Below, piece by piece: positions 7,299 to 16,057 of a stretch of DNA of 41,592 bases. This DNA comes from CAYPTB01 sp964413535. Its GTDB lineage: Bacteria; Planctomycetota; UBA1135; GCA-002686595. Under the pieces are notes generated by a model. That model was not told the DNA's origin, did not search any database, and was given only the letters and a program-made list of their open reading frames with translations. The translations under genes were made by a program, and so were the position numbers. Within the stretch, counting starts at the first letter, position 1. Each line of letters starts with the position of its first letter. The DNA is taken from positions 1 to 41,592 of the forward strand of contig CAYPTB010000047.1 in assembly GCA_964413535.1 (NCBI GenBank). The letters run 5' to 3'.

Positions 7299-8639
7299 AT
7301 GAAGACCCACTGGCGCCCTGCCGTCTTGTCCCTCGCGGCCCTTCCGGCCGTCGCGGCGGCGAACACCCCGACTGCGGAGCCGCTCGAGCCCCTCGCGCAC
7401 AAGTACCTCGAGACCACCGAGCCGCACGCGCACGTCGGCCTCCCCGCGCTCGAGGACGACCCGAAGACCTTCAAGGTGAGCTGGAGGGACGGGCTTGCCT
7501 TCGAGACGAACGACAAGCAGTTCCGGGCGAAGATCGGCGGCCGGATCCAGCACGACTGGGCCTTCTTCTCGGAGGACATCGAGGACGCCGACCCGAGCTT
7601 CGACTTCGAGAACGGAGCCGCCTTTCGCCGCGTCCGGCTGTATCTCGAGGCGCTGCTCTACCAGAAGGTCGAGTTCAAGGCGCAGCTCGACTTCGTCAAC
7701 GACTCGGACTTCGCCGACGTCTACGTGGGCTACCTGGCGTCGAAGTGCTTCAACGTGCGCGTCGGGCAGTTCAAGGAGCCGTTCGGACTCGACGAGCTCA
7801 CGAGCAGCAACTACATCGCGTTCATGGAGCGGCCGTCGGTGCTCGGCATGGGCCCCGCGCGCAACACGGGCGTCATGCTGCACGGCGCTTCGGAGACGGA
7901 GACGCTCACGTACGGGATCGGCGTCTTCAAGGACGAGGACGCGGAGACGGGCGGCACCGCCGGCGTCTCCGACTCCGGCGAGTTCGCCTTCACGGCGCGT
8001 GTCACCGGCTTGCCGGTGTACGAGGACGAGGGCCAGAAGCTCGTGCACCTGGGCGTGGCCGGCAGCCTGCGGGAGCCGCGCAACGAGATGTTCGATGCCG
8101 ACTTCAGCGCCCCCACGGCGCGCGGCGGACTGTCGCCCAGCCTGTTGCGCAACACGGCGTTCATGGCCGATCGGAACACGTTGCTCGGCGTGGAGGCGGC
8201 GGCCATCGTCGGCCCCTGGTGGGGTCAGGCCGAGTACATGATGAACGACATCGACGCGGACGACGGTGGCTCCGACGCGTCGATCAACGGCTACTACCTC
8301 GCGACCGGCTACTTCCTCACCGGCGAGACGCGCGGCTACAAGAAGTCGACGGCGACCTTCGACAAGGTCAAGACCAAGACGGTCTTCGGCAAGGACGGCG
8401 GGACGGGAGCCTTCGAGGTGGCGCTGCGCTACGGCATGGTCGAGTTCGACGACGTGCGCGCAGGCGGCGGCGGTCTCTTCGACGACGACCTCCGGGACAT
8501 CACGCTCGGCTTCAACTGGTACCTCAACACCAATACGCGCGTCATGTTCAACGTGGTCGACTTCGACCTCGACGCCAACTCGATCGGCCTCGACGAGGGC
8601 GGCACCGCCTACATGACGCGCTTCCAAGTCTTCCTGTAG
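7299..8639 (+). CDS. OprO/OprP-family (phosphate/polyphosphate-selective) porin
   Basis: A 446-residue outer-membrane beta-barrel protein of the Porin_O_P family, expected to pass phosphate or polyphosphate into the periplasm. A signal peptide ends near residue 20 ('LPAVAAA'). The opening barrel strands carry 'FRAKIGGRIQHDWAFF' (about 75-90), followed by 'FRRVRLYLEALLYQKVEFK', 'VRVGQFKEPFGLDELTSS' and 'NTGVMLHG', all characteristic of OprO/P-like porins. The C-terminus 'MTRFQVFL' is the typical hydrophobic/aromatic terminal strand recognised for outer-membrane insertion. The start has an excellent ribosome-binding site (AAGGAG, 6 nt spacing). Its place between two phoU genes and the pst operon fits a role in phosphate acquisition. 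True anion selectivity cannot be read from the sequence. A hairpin terminator candidate follows the stop directly. Confidence 0.87.
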   Translation: MKTHWRPAVLSLAALPAVAAANTPTAEPLEPLAHKYLETTEPHAHVGLPALEDDPKTFKVSWRDGLAFETNDKQFRAKIGGRIQHDWAFFSEDIEDADPSFDFENGAAFRRVRLYLEALLYQKVEFKAQLDFVNDSDFADVYVGYLASKCFNVRVGQFKEPFGLDELTSSNYIAFMERPSVLGMGPARNTGVMLHGASETETLTYGIGVFKDEDAETGGTAGVSDSGEFAFTARVTGLPVYEDEGQKLVHLGVAGSLREPRNEMFDADFSAPTARGGLSPSLLRNTAFMADRNTLLGVEAAAIVGPWWGQAEYMMNDIDADDGGSDASINGYYLATGYFLTGETRGYKKSTATFDKVKTKTVFGKDGGTGAFEVALRYGMVEFDDVRAGGGGLFDDDLRDITLGFNWYLNTNTRVMFNVVDFDLDANSIGLDEGGTAYMTRFQVFL

Positions 8640-8640
8640 C

Positions 8641-8668
8641 GCGGGTGCGGCTCCCGCCGCACTCCCGC
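8641..8668 (+). terminator. Hairpin after the porin gene
   Basis: GCGGGTGCGG, a 6-nt loop, then CCGCACTCCCGC. This forms a 10-bp GC-rich stem with a 2-nt bulge, beginning one base after the stop codon. There is no T-run, so it may be a Rho-assisted or structural 3' end. Confidence 0.4.
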
Positions 8669-8769
8669 AGGGGAGGAGATCGGGATTCCTCCGCCGCCTC
8701 GCGAGCCGCTCTCGCGGGGCGGCATCCGCTCGCTGCACGGCCTCGCGCGGGACACTACGCTCTCGGCCC

Positions 8770-10752
8770 ATGCAGCTCGCTCCACTCGACTGGCTGATCG
8801 TCGGCTCCTACCTCGTCGCGAGCATGTGGATCGGCCTCGTGGCCTCGCGTCGGGCGGGCGAGAGCGTCGACGAGTTCTTCCTCTCGGGGCGCCGGTTGCC
8901 GTGGTGGATCGCGGGCACGTCGATGATCGCGACGAGCTTCGCGGCCGACACTCCGCTGGTGGTGACCGGTTGGGTGCGCGACTTCGGCATCTGGCAGAAC
9001 TGGCAGTGGTGGTGCTTCGCCACGAGCGGGTTCCTCGGGACGTTCCTCTTCGCGCGCTACTGGCGCCGCGGAGCGGTGATGACGACGGCCGAGCTCGCGG
9101 AGCTGCGTTACGGCGGGAAGGGCGCGGCGGTCCTGCGCGGCGTCGTCGGCTTCTACCACGCGTTCGTGAAGAACGAGCTCGTGCTCGCGTGGGTGTTGCT
9201 CGCCGGGATGAAGATCATGGACGTGCTGGTCGGCGGACACCCGCTCGTCGCGATCGTCGTGCTGTGCCTCATCGCGCTCGCGTACTCGACCAGCGCGGGA
9301 CTGCTGGGGGTCGTCTTGACCGATCTCCCGCAGTTCGTCCTGACGATGGTCGGGGCCATCGTGCTGGCCGTGATCGTGTGGAGCGAGCTCGGGGGGATCG
9401 CGGGAGTGCTGGCCGGCGCGGGCGACGCGATCTCGCCCGAGACCGTGGCTCTCCTCCCCCCGCCCGGACCGGGCGGGCCGTTCGACGCGTCGTTCTGGAC
9501 GGCCCCCGTTGCGGCGCTCGCGATCTTCCTGTGCGTGCAGTGGTGGGCCAACGAGAACGTCGACGGCGGACCCATCGCGGTGCAGCGCATCGCGGCGGCG
9601 AAGGACGAGCGGCACGGCATGCTCGCCTTCCTGTGGTTCAACGTCGCGCACTACGCGTTGCGCCCGTGGCCGTGGATCGCGGTGGCGCTGGCGTCGCTCG
9701 CCGTGCTGCCGCCGATCGTGGTCCGCGCTCCCGTCGCGGGCGAGGTCGGAGCCGCTTCCGCCACGGCGATCGAGATCCGCTCTCCTGGCGGCGGCGAGGT
9801 CGTGACGACCGTGCGGCTCGACGAGCACGCCGATCCGTACTGGCGCCCCCGGCCGATTCGGACGCTCGCGGAGGGCGAGGCGATCGCGGCGGGCGCCGTG
9901 CTCGCCCGCACCGATTCCGAGCGGGCCTATCCCGCGATGATGGCCAAGTACTTGCCCGTCGGGCTGCTGGGCCTCGTGGTCGCGTCGCTGCTCGCTGCGT
10001 TCATGTCGACCGTCGACACGCACGTGAACCTGGCCTCGTCCTTCTTCGTGAACGACATCTACCGGCGGTTCGTGCGCCGGGACGCCGGACCGGGCCACTA
10101 TGTCCTCGTGGCGCGCCTCGCCGGCGTCGGCGTGCTCGCGCTGGGGGCCTTCGTCGCCTGGCAGGCGGACTCCATCGCCAAGCTGTTCACGCTCTTCCTG
10201 TCGCTCCTGTCCGGGATCGGGCCCGTGTACGTCCTGCGCTGGCTCTGGTGGCGCGTCAAGGCGAGCACGGAGCTCACGGCCATGGCCGCGTCGTGGGCGA
10301 CGACCCTCGTGCTCTCGCTCGATCACCCGCGGCTGTCGATCCCGTTCGCCGCCACGGCGCTCTCGCCGGGGGGAGAGCTCTCGGACGCGGGTCGGATCGC
10401 GATCGTCGTCCTGGTCTCGCTCGCGGCCGCGCTCGTCTCGCTCGCCGTCACCGCTCGCCCCGACCCGCGCTCGTTGGTCGCGTTCTACCGGCGCGTGCGA
10501 CCGCTGGGAGCGTGGGGTCCCGTGCGCGAGCTCGCACCCGACGTCGTCGCGCCGCGCGACGGATGGCTCGTGCTCGTGGCGATCCTCGGCGGGATCGCGG
10601 CCACGTACGGGGCCATGTTCGCCCTGGGCCTGTTCCTACTCGCGCGCGGAACGGACGCCTGGGTGGCGCTGGTCGTCGCCGCAGCCGGAACCTCCGCGGT
10701 GGTCGCGTGCGTGCCGCGCCTGACGCGCGCTGGTTCCTCGCCCGCGCCGTGA
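8770..10752 (+). CDS. Sodium:solute symporter (SSS family) with an inserted lipoyl-like segment
   Basis: A 660-residue polytopic membrane protein of the SSS family, which drives uptake of a small solute with Na+. The N-terminus shows the family layout: 'DWLIVGSYLVASMWIGL', 'EFFLSGRRLPWWIAGTSM' (36-52), 'SFAADTP' (56-62), and later 'LLAAFMSTVDTHVN' (407-420), which belongs to the Na+-site helix region. About 12-13 hydrophobic helices are visible. Residues about 318-383 are not membrane-spanning. They read 'APVAGEV' and 'SPGGGEV' followed by 'GEAIAAGAVLAR', a pattern like the two hammerhead halves of a biotinyl/lipoyl or HlyD-type barrel-sandwich fold, without a modifiable Lys. The substrate cannot be predicted. 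Context in a phosphate island hints at, but does not prove, a phosphate-related solute. Confidence 0.85.
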   Translation: MQLAPLDWLIVGSYLVASMWIGLVASRRAGESVDEFFLSGRRLPWWIAGTSMIATSFAADTPLVVTGWVRDFGIWQNWQWWCFATSGFLGTFLFARYWRRGAVMTTAELAELRYGGKGAAVLRGVVGFYHAFVKNELVLAWVLLAGMKIMDVLVGGHPLVAIVVLCLIALAYSTSAGLLGVVLTDLPQFVLTMVGAIVLAVIVWSELGGIAGVLAGAGDAISPETVALLPPPGPGGPFDASFWTAPVAALAIFLCVQWWANENVDGGPIAVQRIAAAKDERHGMLAFLWFNVAHYALRPWPWIAVALASLAVLPPIVVRAPVAGEVGAASATAIEIRSPGGGEVVTTVRLDEHADPYWRPRPIRTLAEGEAIAAGAVLARTDSERAYPAMMAKYLPVGLLGLVVASLLAAFMSTVDTHVNLASSFFVNDIYRRFVRRDAGPGHYVLVARLAGVGVLALGAFVAWQADSIAKLFTLFLSLLSGIGPVYVLRWLWWRVKASTELTAMAASWATTLVLSLDHPRLSIPFAATALSPGGELSDAGRIAIVVLVSLAAALVSLAVTARPDPRSLVAFYRRVRPLGAWGPVRELAPDVVAPRDGWLVLVAILGGIAATYGAMFALGLFLLARGTDAWVALVVAAAGTSAVVACVPRLTRAGSSPAP

Positions 10753-10773
10753 AGGTTCGCGTGGTCGGGAAGG

Positions 10774-11007
10774 CTAGCGCAGCGACACGGGGCGCTCGCC
10801 CCGCGCGGACTCCAAGCGTTGGAGCCGGTCGCGCAGCCGCTCGAGCTCGACCGTCAGGCTGCGCATGCGCACGCGCAGGTGTTGGCTCTCGGTCTCGATC
10901 GGATCGAGGATCGGCTCGTCGTCGTCGCACAAGGGGGAGCCTTCGATGCCACCCATGCGCAGCGTCCGGAGGAAGTGCTCAGCGTCGTGATTGTCGGTCG
11001 TCGTCAT
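10774..11007 (-). CDS. Small coiled-coil protein, unknown function
   Basis: A 77-residue ORF at the 3' end of the pst operon, 87 bp after the pyrophosphatase stop. The N-terminal half is acidic ('CDDDEPILDPIETES'). The C-terminal half is a clear amphipathic coiled coil with Leu/Val/Met heptads ('LRVRMRSLTVELERLRDRL'). There is no signal peptide or membrane helix. Its start codon lies in a 14-bp tandem repeat that creates two out-of-frame five-codon ORFs coupled to it (see the repeat entry). It ends 21 bp from the convergent symporter gene. I do not recognise a family. The coiled coil and position make it a plausible small operon-specific adaptor, but that is only an inference. Confidence 0.55.
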   Translation of the reverse strand: MTTTDNHDAEHFLRTLRMGGIEGSPLCDDDEPILDPIETESQHLRVRMRSLTVELERLRDRLQRLESARGERPVSLR

Positions 11008-11035
11008 TCGTCGGTCGTCATTCGTCGGTCGTCAT
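11004..11035 (-). repeat. 14-bp tandem repeat making two MTTDE mini-ORFs before the small ORF
   Basis: The minus-strand unit ATGACGACCGACGA occurs twice (11035-11022 and 11021-11008), and the first ten bases of the real ORF (ATGACGACGA, 11007 onward) nearly repeat it. Each unit encodes Met-Thr-Thr-Asp-Glu-stop, with the TGA overlapping the next ATG as ATGA. This gives a chain of two mini-ORFs feeding into the start at 11007. Confidence 0.75.
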
Positions 11036-11094
11036 TGGCGAGGGCGCGCGGTGCGCGCCGGGGTCATCTACGTCGTATTCGTCCCGGGTCCGCT

Positions 11095-11769
11095 TCACTT
11101 GGCCTCCGGCGCGTGCTCGCGCTCGAAGGCCGCGATGGCCGAGGCGAGCAAGCGCTCGGCTTCGTCGAGGCCGCCGCAGCCGTCCGTCTCGACGGCGCCC
11201 GGGCCCTTGTAGTTTCGAAACCAGGTCTCCACGATCGCCGTCGCTCCGGGGAACATGAGGTCGAGCTCGGCGAGATCCTGCGCTTCCGCGAGGGCCGTTC
11301 CCTCGATCACGGCGAGCAGCTTGTCGTCCCGCTCGCCGCGGTCCCGCATCCTGAGCGTTCCGAGGACGCGCGCGCGCACGACCGCTCCGCGCTCGAGCGC
11401 CGGTCCCAGCACGACCACGTCGAGCGGATCGCCGTCCCCGCCCTCCGCTTCGCAGAGCACCGTGCGCGGCAGCATGCCGTAGTTCCCCGGATAGCCGAGG
11501 TACTTCACGACCCGCGGCTCGCCCTTCTCGAGCTCCCAGTGGAGCGTGCCGTCCGTCACGACGACTTCCCACTTGTCGGTCGTGCCGGCCGGGATCTCCA
11601 CGACGGCGGTGATCGTGCCGTCGGGGTTGCGCGGCGCGAAGTCCGTGAAGAGGTTCTTCGACCCGACCATGGTGTAGGGATCGGGCTTCGTGTAGCGAAC
11701 CTCGTCGTGTGCGGCGAAGCTCGAGAGTGCGCCGCCGAGAAGGAGCGCGGCAAGGAGCAACTTGCTCAT
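11095..11769 (-). CDS. ppa: Family I inorganic pyrophosphatase with signal peptide
   Basis: Mg2+-dependent soluble pyrophosphatase hydrolysing PPi to two Pi. The 224-residue protein carries the family I signature 'GDGDPLDVVVLG' (111-122) with Asp112, Asp114 and Asp117 as metal ligands. It also has 'GYPGNYGMLPRT' (92-103) and 'RDRGERDDK' (142-150) with the further Asp and Lys ligands, in the same order as E. coli Ppa. Unlike the standard cytosolic enzyme it begins with 'MSKLLLAALLLGGALSSFAA', a textbook signal peptide with an A-x-A-like cleavage site near residue 20, so it should act in the periplasm. It is the seventh gene of the pst operon, 100 bp after phoU2. Export would make sense as a source of Pi for PstS. 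Family call is firm; localisation is inferred from the leader. Confidence 0.9.
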   Translation of the reverse strand: MSKLLLAALLLGGALSSFAAHDEVRYTKPDPYTMVGSKNLFTDFAPRNPDGTITAVVEIPAGTTDKWEVVVTDGTLHWELEKGEPRVVKYLGYPGNYGMLPRTVLCEAEGGDGDPLDVVVLGPALERGAVVRARVLGTLRMRDRGERDDKLLAVIEGTALAEAQDLAELDLMFPGATAIVETWFRNYKGPGAVETDGCGGLDEAERLLASAIAAFEREHAPEAK

Positions 11770-11869
11770 GGTCTTCGGTCGATCTCGGGAACGAAGAGTC
11801 CCGCGACGCCCCCAAGCTTCTCAGGGACGCGCGAAGCCCGAGTTGCCGGAAGATGAAGAACGCGCGAGA

Positions 11870-12544
11870 TCACTCGCGGGCGGGTACGAGCTGCTCGCGG
11901 TGGCGCTGGATCTCGCCGCGCGCGAGGTAGATGACGTCCTCCGCGATGTTCGTGGCCAGGTCCGCCGCGCGTTCGAGGTTGCGCGAGATGGAGAGCATGT
12001 GGATGTACTGGGAGCAGTTCTCCGGCTTGGCCAGGATCGCCGCCTCCACGCGCTCGAACGTGCGGCGGTGCATGGCGTCGACGCGGTCGTCGGCCGTACG
12101 CACGCGGTCGGCCTTCTCGGCGTCGACCTCGAGCAGCGCGTCGAGCGCCCCGCGCAACATTCCCTGGACCTCCTGCGCCATGCCCGGGATGAAGGGAGTC
12201 AGGTCGACCCATCCCTTCTCGGACAAGAACCGCGCTTGCTCGGCGATGTTGACTCCGATGTCGGCGATGCGCTCGAGGTCGTTGTTCATCTTGAGCACGA
12301 CGACGACCATGCGCAGGTCCATGGCCAGAGGCTGCTCGAGGGCGAGCACGTGCAAGCACTCCTCCTCGATGTCGATCTCCATCTTGTCGATCGCAGCGTC
12401 GTGATCGATCACCTTTCGCGCCAGCTCCGGATCGCGCGTCTCGACGGCCTGGATCGCGCGTCGGAGCGCTTGCTCGACGTCGGCGGCGAAGGACAAGATC
12501 ATCCGGCGGATCTTGTCCATCTGCCTCTGCATGTGGATCGACAT
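11870..12544 (-). CDS. phoU: PhoU-family phosphate regulator (copy 2, pst operon)
   Basis: A 224-residue PhoU protein with two helical repeats. Repeat 1 shows 'LKMNNDLERIADIGVNIAE' and repeat 2 'ISRNLERAADLATNIAED', the conserved motifs for metal clusters and contact with PstB and PhoR. Being inside the pst operon (29 bp after the lipoprotein gene), this copy is the classical partner that signals Pi sufficiency to PhoR. It differs clearly from the copy at 6343-7014: repeat 1 is longer, with the Met-rich 'RMILSF' opening, and the C-terminus is different, so the two are paralogues and not a recent duplication. An internal Met at residue 9 or 5 could be the true start, since the upstream ribosome-binding site is weak. 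Confidence 0.93.
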   Translation of the reverse strand: MSIHMQRQMDKIRRMILSFAADVEQALRRAIQAVETRDPELARKVIDHDAAIDKMEIDIEEECLHVLALEQPLAMDLRMVVVVLKMNNDLERIADIGVNIAEQARFLSEKGWVDLTPFIPGMAQEVQGMLRGALDALLEVDAEKADRVRTADDRVDAMHRRTFERVEAAILAKPENCSQYIHMLSISRNLERAADLATNIAEDVIYLARGEIQRHREQLVPARE

Positions 12545-12573
12545 GGTCTTAGAGAACTACACCAGCCTGCGGT

Positions 12574-13059
12574 TCAGCGCAACGCGAGGTAGGCGTCGAG
12601 GGTCTCGCGATCCTGCCCCTTGAGGGTCCTTCCCAGCGGGCCCGCACCGACCAACGTCACGCACTTCTCCGTCTTCTCGGTGCTCGCGCCCTCCCGGAAG
12701 ACCCAGATGCGTTCGTCCTCGACCTCGACCTCGAACCCGGGCCGCGTCGCAAGGTACGCCACCGCGGTCGCACGGTCGTTCGCCCTCACGGTCATGCCGT
12801 TCGGGCCCGCGCCCACGAGCGTCACGCTCTTCTCGGACGGTTCGGTCGTCTGGCCTTCGGCAAAGACCCACAGGCGGTTCTCGTCGATGCGGGTGACGAA
12901 CCCGGGCTTGGCGAACGCGGCTTCGGCGCGCGGCGCGGCCGAGAAGCTCGCCTGCTCGGCGGCGATCGGCTCCCCGGCGCTGGCCGTGTGGCGGGGGGGC
13001 TCGCTCTGGCAAGCGACGAAGAGCGAGAGGGAAAGGATGCACGCGATTTTCTTGGACAT
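12574..13059 (-). CDS. Lipoprotein with an internal two-fold repeat, unknown function
   Basis: Start chosen at the ATG 13059, because GAGGAG lies 7 nt upstream; an ATG 15 bp further out contains that ribosome-binding site. The 161-residue product begins 'MSKKIACILSLSLFVACQS', a lipoprotein signal peptide with lipobox LFVAC and lipidated Cys17, so it is membrane-anchored in the periplasm. The rest is two copies of a domain of about 55 residues: 'KPGFVTRIDENRLWVFAEG' ... 'KSVTLVGAGPNGMTV' and 'RPGFEVEVEDERIWVFREG' ... 'KCVTLVGAGPLGRTL', each ending in 'AYLA'. It sits between pstB (28 bp) and phoU2 (29 bp) in the pst operon, so it is likely Pho-regulated and may interact with PstS or the long periplasmic domains of PstA/PstC. 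No known family is recognised. Confidence 0.78.
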   Translation of the reverse strand: MSKKIACILSLSLFVACQSEPPRHTASAGEPIAAEQASFSAAPRAEAAFAKPGFVTRIDENRLWVFAEGQTTEPSEKSVTLVGAGPNGMTVRANDRATAVAYLATRPGFEVEVEDERIWVFREGASTEKTEKCVTLVGAGPLGRTLKGQDRETLDAYLALR

Positions 13060-13087
13060 GGTCGAACTCCTCATGGCTCGGGCCGGC

Positions 13088-14008
<921 letters not shown>

Positions 14009-14023
14009 TCGGATCTTCCTTTC

Positions 14024-16057
14024 TCAGATCGCTCCCGAGTCGAAGCGACGGCCGAGTCGCTTGCGCAGCCCGATGGCGGCCACGTTCAGGAGGAAGATGA
14101 TTGCGATGAGGAGCAGCGTGGTCGTGTAGACCATCGGTTTGGCGGCCTCCGAGTTCTGGCTCTGGAACCCCACGTCGAAGACGTGGAAGCCCAGGTGCAT
14201 GAAGCTCCGTTCCGGGTGCACGTAGGGGAAGAAGCCGTCGATCGGTAGCTCGGGCGCGAGCTTCACGGCGCCGACGAGCATCAGGGGCGCGACCTCGCCG
14301 GCGCCGCGCGCCATGGCGAGGATCATCCCCGTCATGATGCCGGGCATCGCGCGCGGCAGGACGATGCGCTTGATCGTCTGCCACTTGCTCGCCCCGCAGG
14401 CGTACGAACCCTCGCGCATGGAGTTCGGCACGGCAGAGAGCGCTTCCTCGGTCGCGACGATGACGACCGGCAGGGTGAGCAAGGCGAGCGTCAGCGAAGC
14501 CCACATCAAGCCGCCCTTCCCGAAGGTCGGGTTCGGCAACTGGGCGCGGAACAGGAGCTCGTCGAGATTGGCGCCGACGACGTAGCAGAAGAACCCGAGG
14601 CCGAACACGCCGAACACGATGCTCGGTACGCCGGCCAGGTTGTTCACGGCGATGCGCACGGCGCTGACGATCGGTCCCGCCTTCGCGTACTCGCGCAGGT
14701 ACAGGGCTGCGAGCACGCCGAACGGCACGACGGCGAGCGCCATGATCAGCGTCATGGCCACGGTGCCGAAGATCGCGGGTAGGACGCCGCCCTCGCTGTT
14801 CGCCTCGCGCGGCTCGGCCGTGAGGAACTCGAACCAGCGCGAGAGGTAGATGCCGAGCCGCTCGACCAGCCCGAGCTGGTTCGCGGGATAGGCGCGAACG
14901 ATCCCGCCCAGGGCCATGAGCGTTTGCTGGGGAGGGCTCGAGCCCTCGCCCGCCGTGCTGAACAGGAGCTGGTAGCCGGCGTTCTCGCGGTTGATCGCGT
15001 CGATCTCCGCTCGAATGCGCGTGAACTCCGCTTCGGCGACCTTCTCCCGCTGCGCGAAGGCCGCTTCGGCTTCCGCGAGGTTCTGCCGCGCACGCTCGGC
15101 CTGCTCGGAGGCGCTCCCGTGCTCCTCGCGCGTCTCGACGAGCTGGAGCTCGGCCTCGCGCACCGCGAGCCGCGCCTCCTCCTGGATGCGGTTCACCCGG
15201 CCCGTGTCGTACTTCTCGAGGTCGCGTCGAACGCCGAAGCGCTCGCGCACCGCGTCGTGATAGCGCAGGAAGAGCTCCCAGGCGCGCTGCGGCCCCACGA
15301 CGAGCTCCGCGATGCCGACGACCTGCGCCGTTTCGAGCTCGGCCACCGGCGCGGGGAGCACGCGCTCTTCTCCGTCGATCTCGCGCGCGACGAGGAGCGA
15401 CGGTGTTCCGCCCTCGCGCGCCGTGAACCCGTCGAGCAAGCGCCGCGCCTCTTCGCGCAAGACTTCGCTCGCCTTGTCCTCACCGTCCGCGTCTCGGCGA
15501 GCCAGCGGCTCTGCGAACACGAAGGCCTCGGGAAACCCGTAGAAACGGCCCCATTCGAGCGGCTCGACGACCACGGCCCACTCCGGACGCGCCGTCTCCT
15601 CCACGAGGAAGGAGTCGACCCAGTTGAAGTGGTTCTGGGTGAGCTTGAAGTTCCCGGTTCGGACGAGGTTGCGCACACCCGCCCCGTCCGCGTCGAGGCG
15701 AGCGCGAGCCGTCTCCGCGATGCTCGGATCGAGTTGCTCGAAGATGAAGTCGTCGGGGCGATAGGTCTCGGTGCGCGTGACCTCCCCCATGTAAGTCCGC
15801 CCGTCCAGCGTGCGGAGCCGCAGGAGGTCCTGGGGCCAGAAGGTCGCCATGCCGAACGCCGCGATCAGCGCCAGGAGCCCGACGATCATCATGGCGCACA
15901 CGAAGAGGGCGCCGCCCGTCAGCCAGACCATGAGCTCACCCTCGGCCTGGAGCGACGTGCGCTCCGGGCGGACGATGCGACCGGGCTTGGCGCGCGGCCG
16001 CGAAACCGCCGAGGCGGTGCGCGTGCGCAGGGGCGGTTCCAGGACCCTCTCGCTCAT
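14024..16057 (-). CDS. pstA: PstA: long-form phosphate permease with periplasmic coiled-coil domain
   Basis: Inner-membrane permease subunit of the phosphate ABC importer. Start chosen at the ATG 16057, overlapping the pstC stop as ATGA, giving 677 residues, more than twice the classical PstA of about 290. Layout: a transmembrane helix at about 42-73, a large periplasmic region at about 75-420 that includes a charged coiled coil (about 286-360, rich in E, A, R and Q), then the ABC permease domain (about 425-677). The permease domain carries the EAA loop 'GASKWQTIKRIVLPRAMPG' (555-573). Long PstA proteins with an N-terminal DUF3333-like region are known in several Gram-negative groups. Here the extension is at the large end. 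It is the third gene of the operon. Confidence 0.93.
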   Translation of the reverse strand: MSERVLEPPLRTRTASAVSRPRAKPGRIVRPERTSLQAEGELMVWLTGGALFVCAMMIVGLLALIAAFGMATFWPQDLLRLRTLDGRTYMGEVTRTETYRPDDFIFEQLDPSIAETARARLDADGAGVRNLVRTGNFKLTQNHFNWVDSFLVEETARPEWAVVVEPLEWGRFYGFPEAFVFAEPLARRDADGEDKASEVLREEARRLLDGFTAREGGTPSLLVAREIDGEERVLPAPVAELETAQVVGIAELVVGPQRAWELFLRYHDAVRERFGVRRDLEKYDTGRVNRIQEEARLAVREAELQLVETREEHGSASEQAERARQNLAEAEAAFAQREKVAEAEFTRIRAEIDAINRENAGYQLLFSTAGEGSSPPQQTLMALGGIVRAYPANQLGLVERLGIYLSRWFEFLTAEPREANSEGGVLPAIFGTVAMTLIMALAVVPFGVLAALYLREYAKAGPIVSAVRIAVNNLAGVPSIVFGVFGLGFFCYVVGANLDELLFRAQLPNPTFGKGGLMWASLTLALLTLPVVIVATEEALSAVPNSMREGSYACGASKWQTIKRIVLPRAMPGIMTGMILAMARGAGEVAPLMLVGAVKLAPELPIDGFFPYVHPERSFMHLGFHVFDVGFQSQNSEAAKPMVYTTTLLLIAIIFLLNVAAIGLRKRLGRRFDSGAI

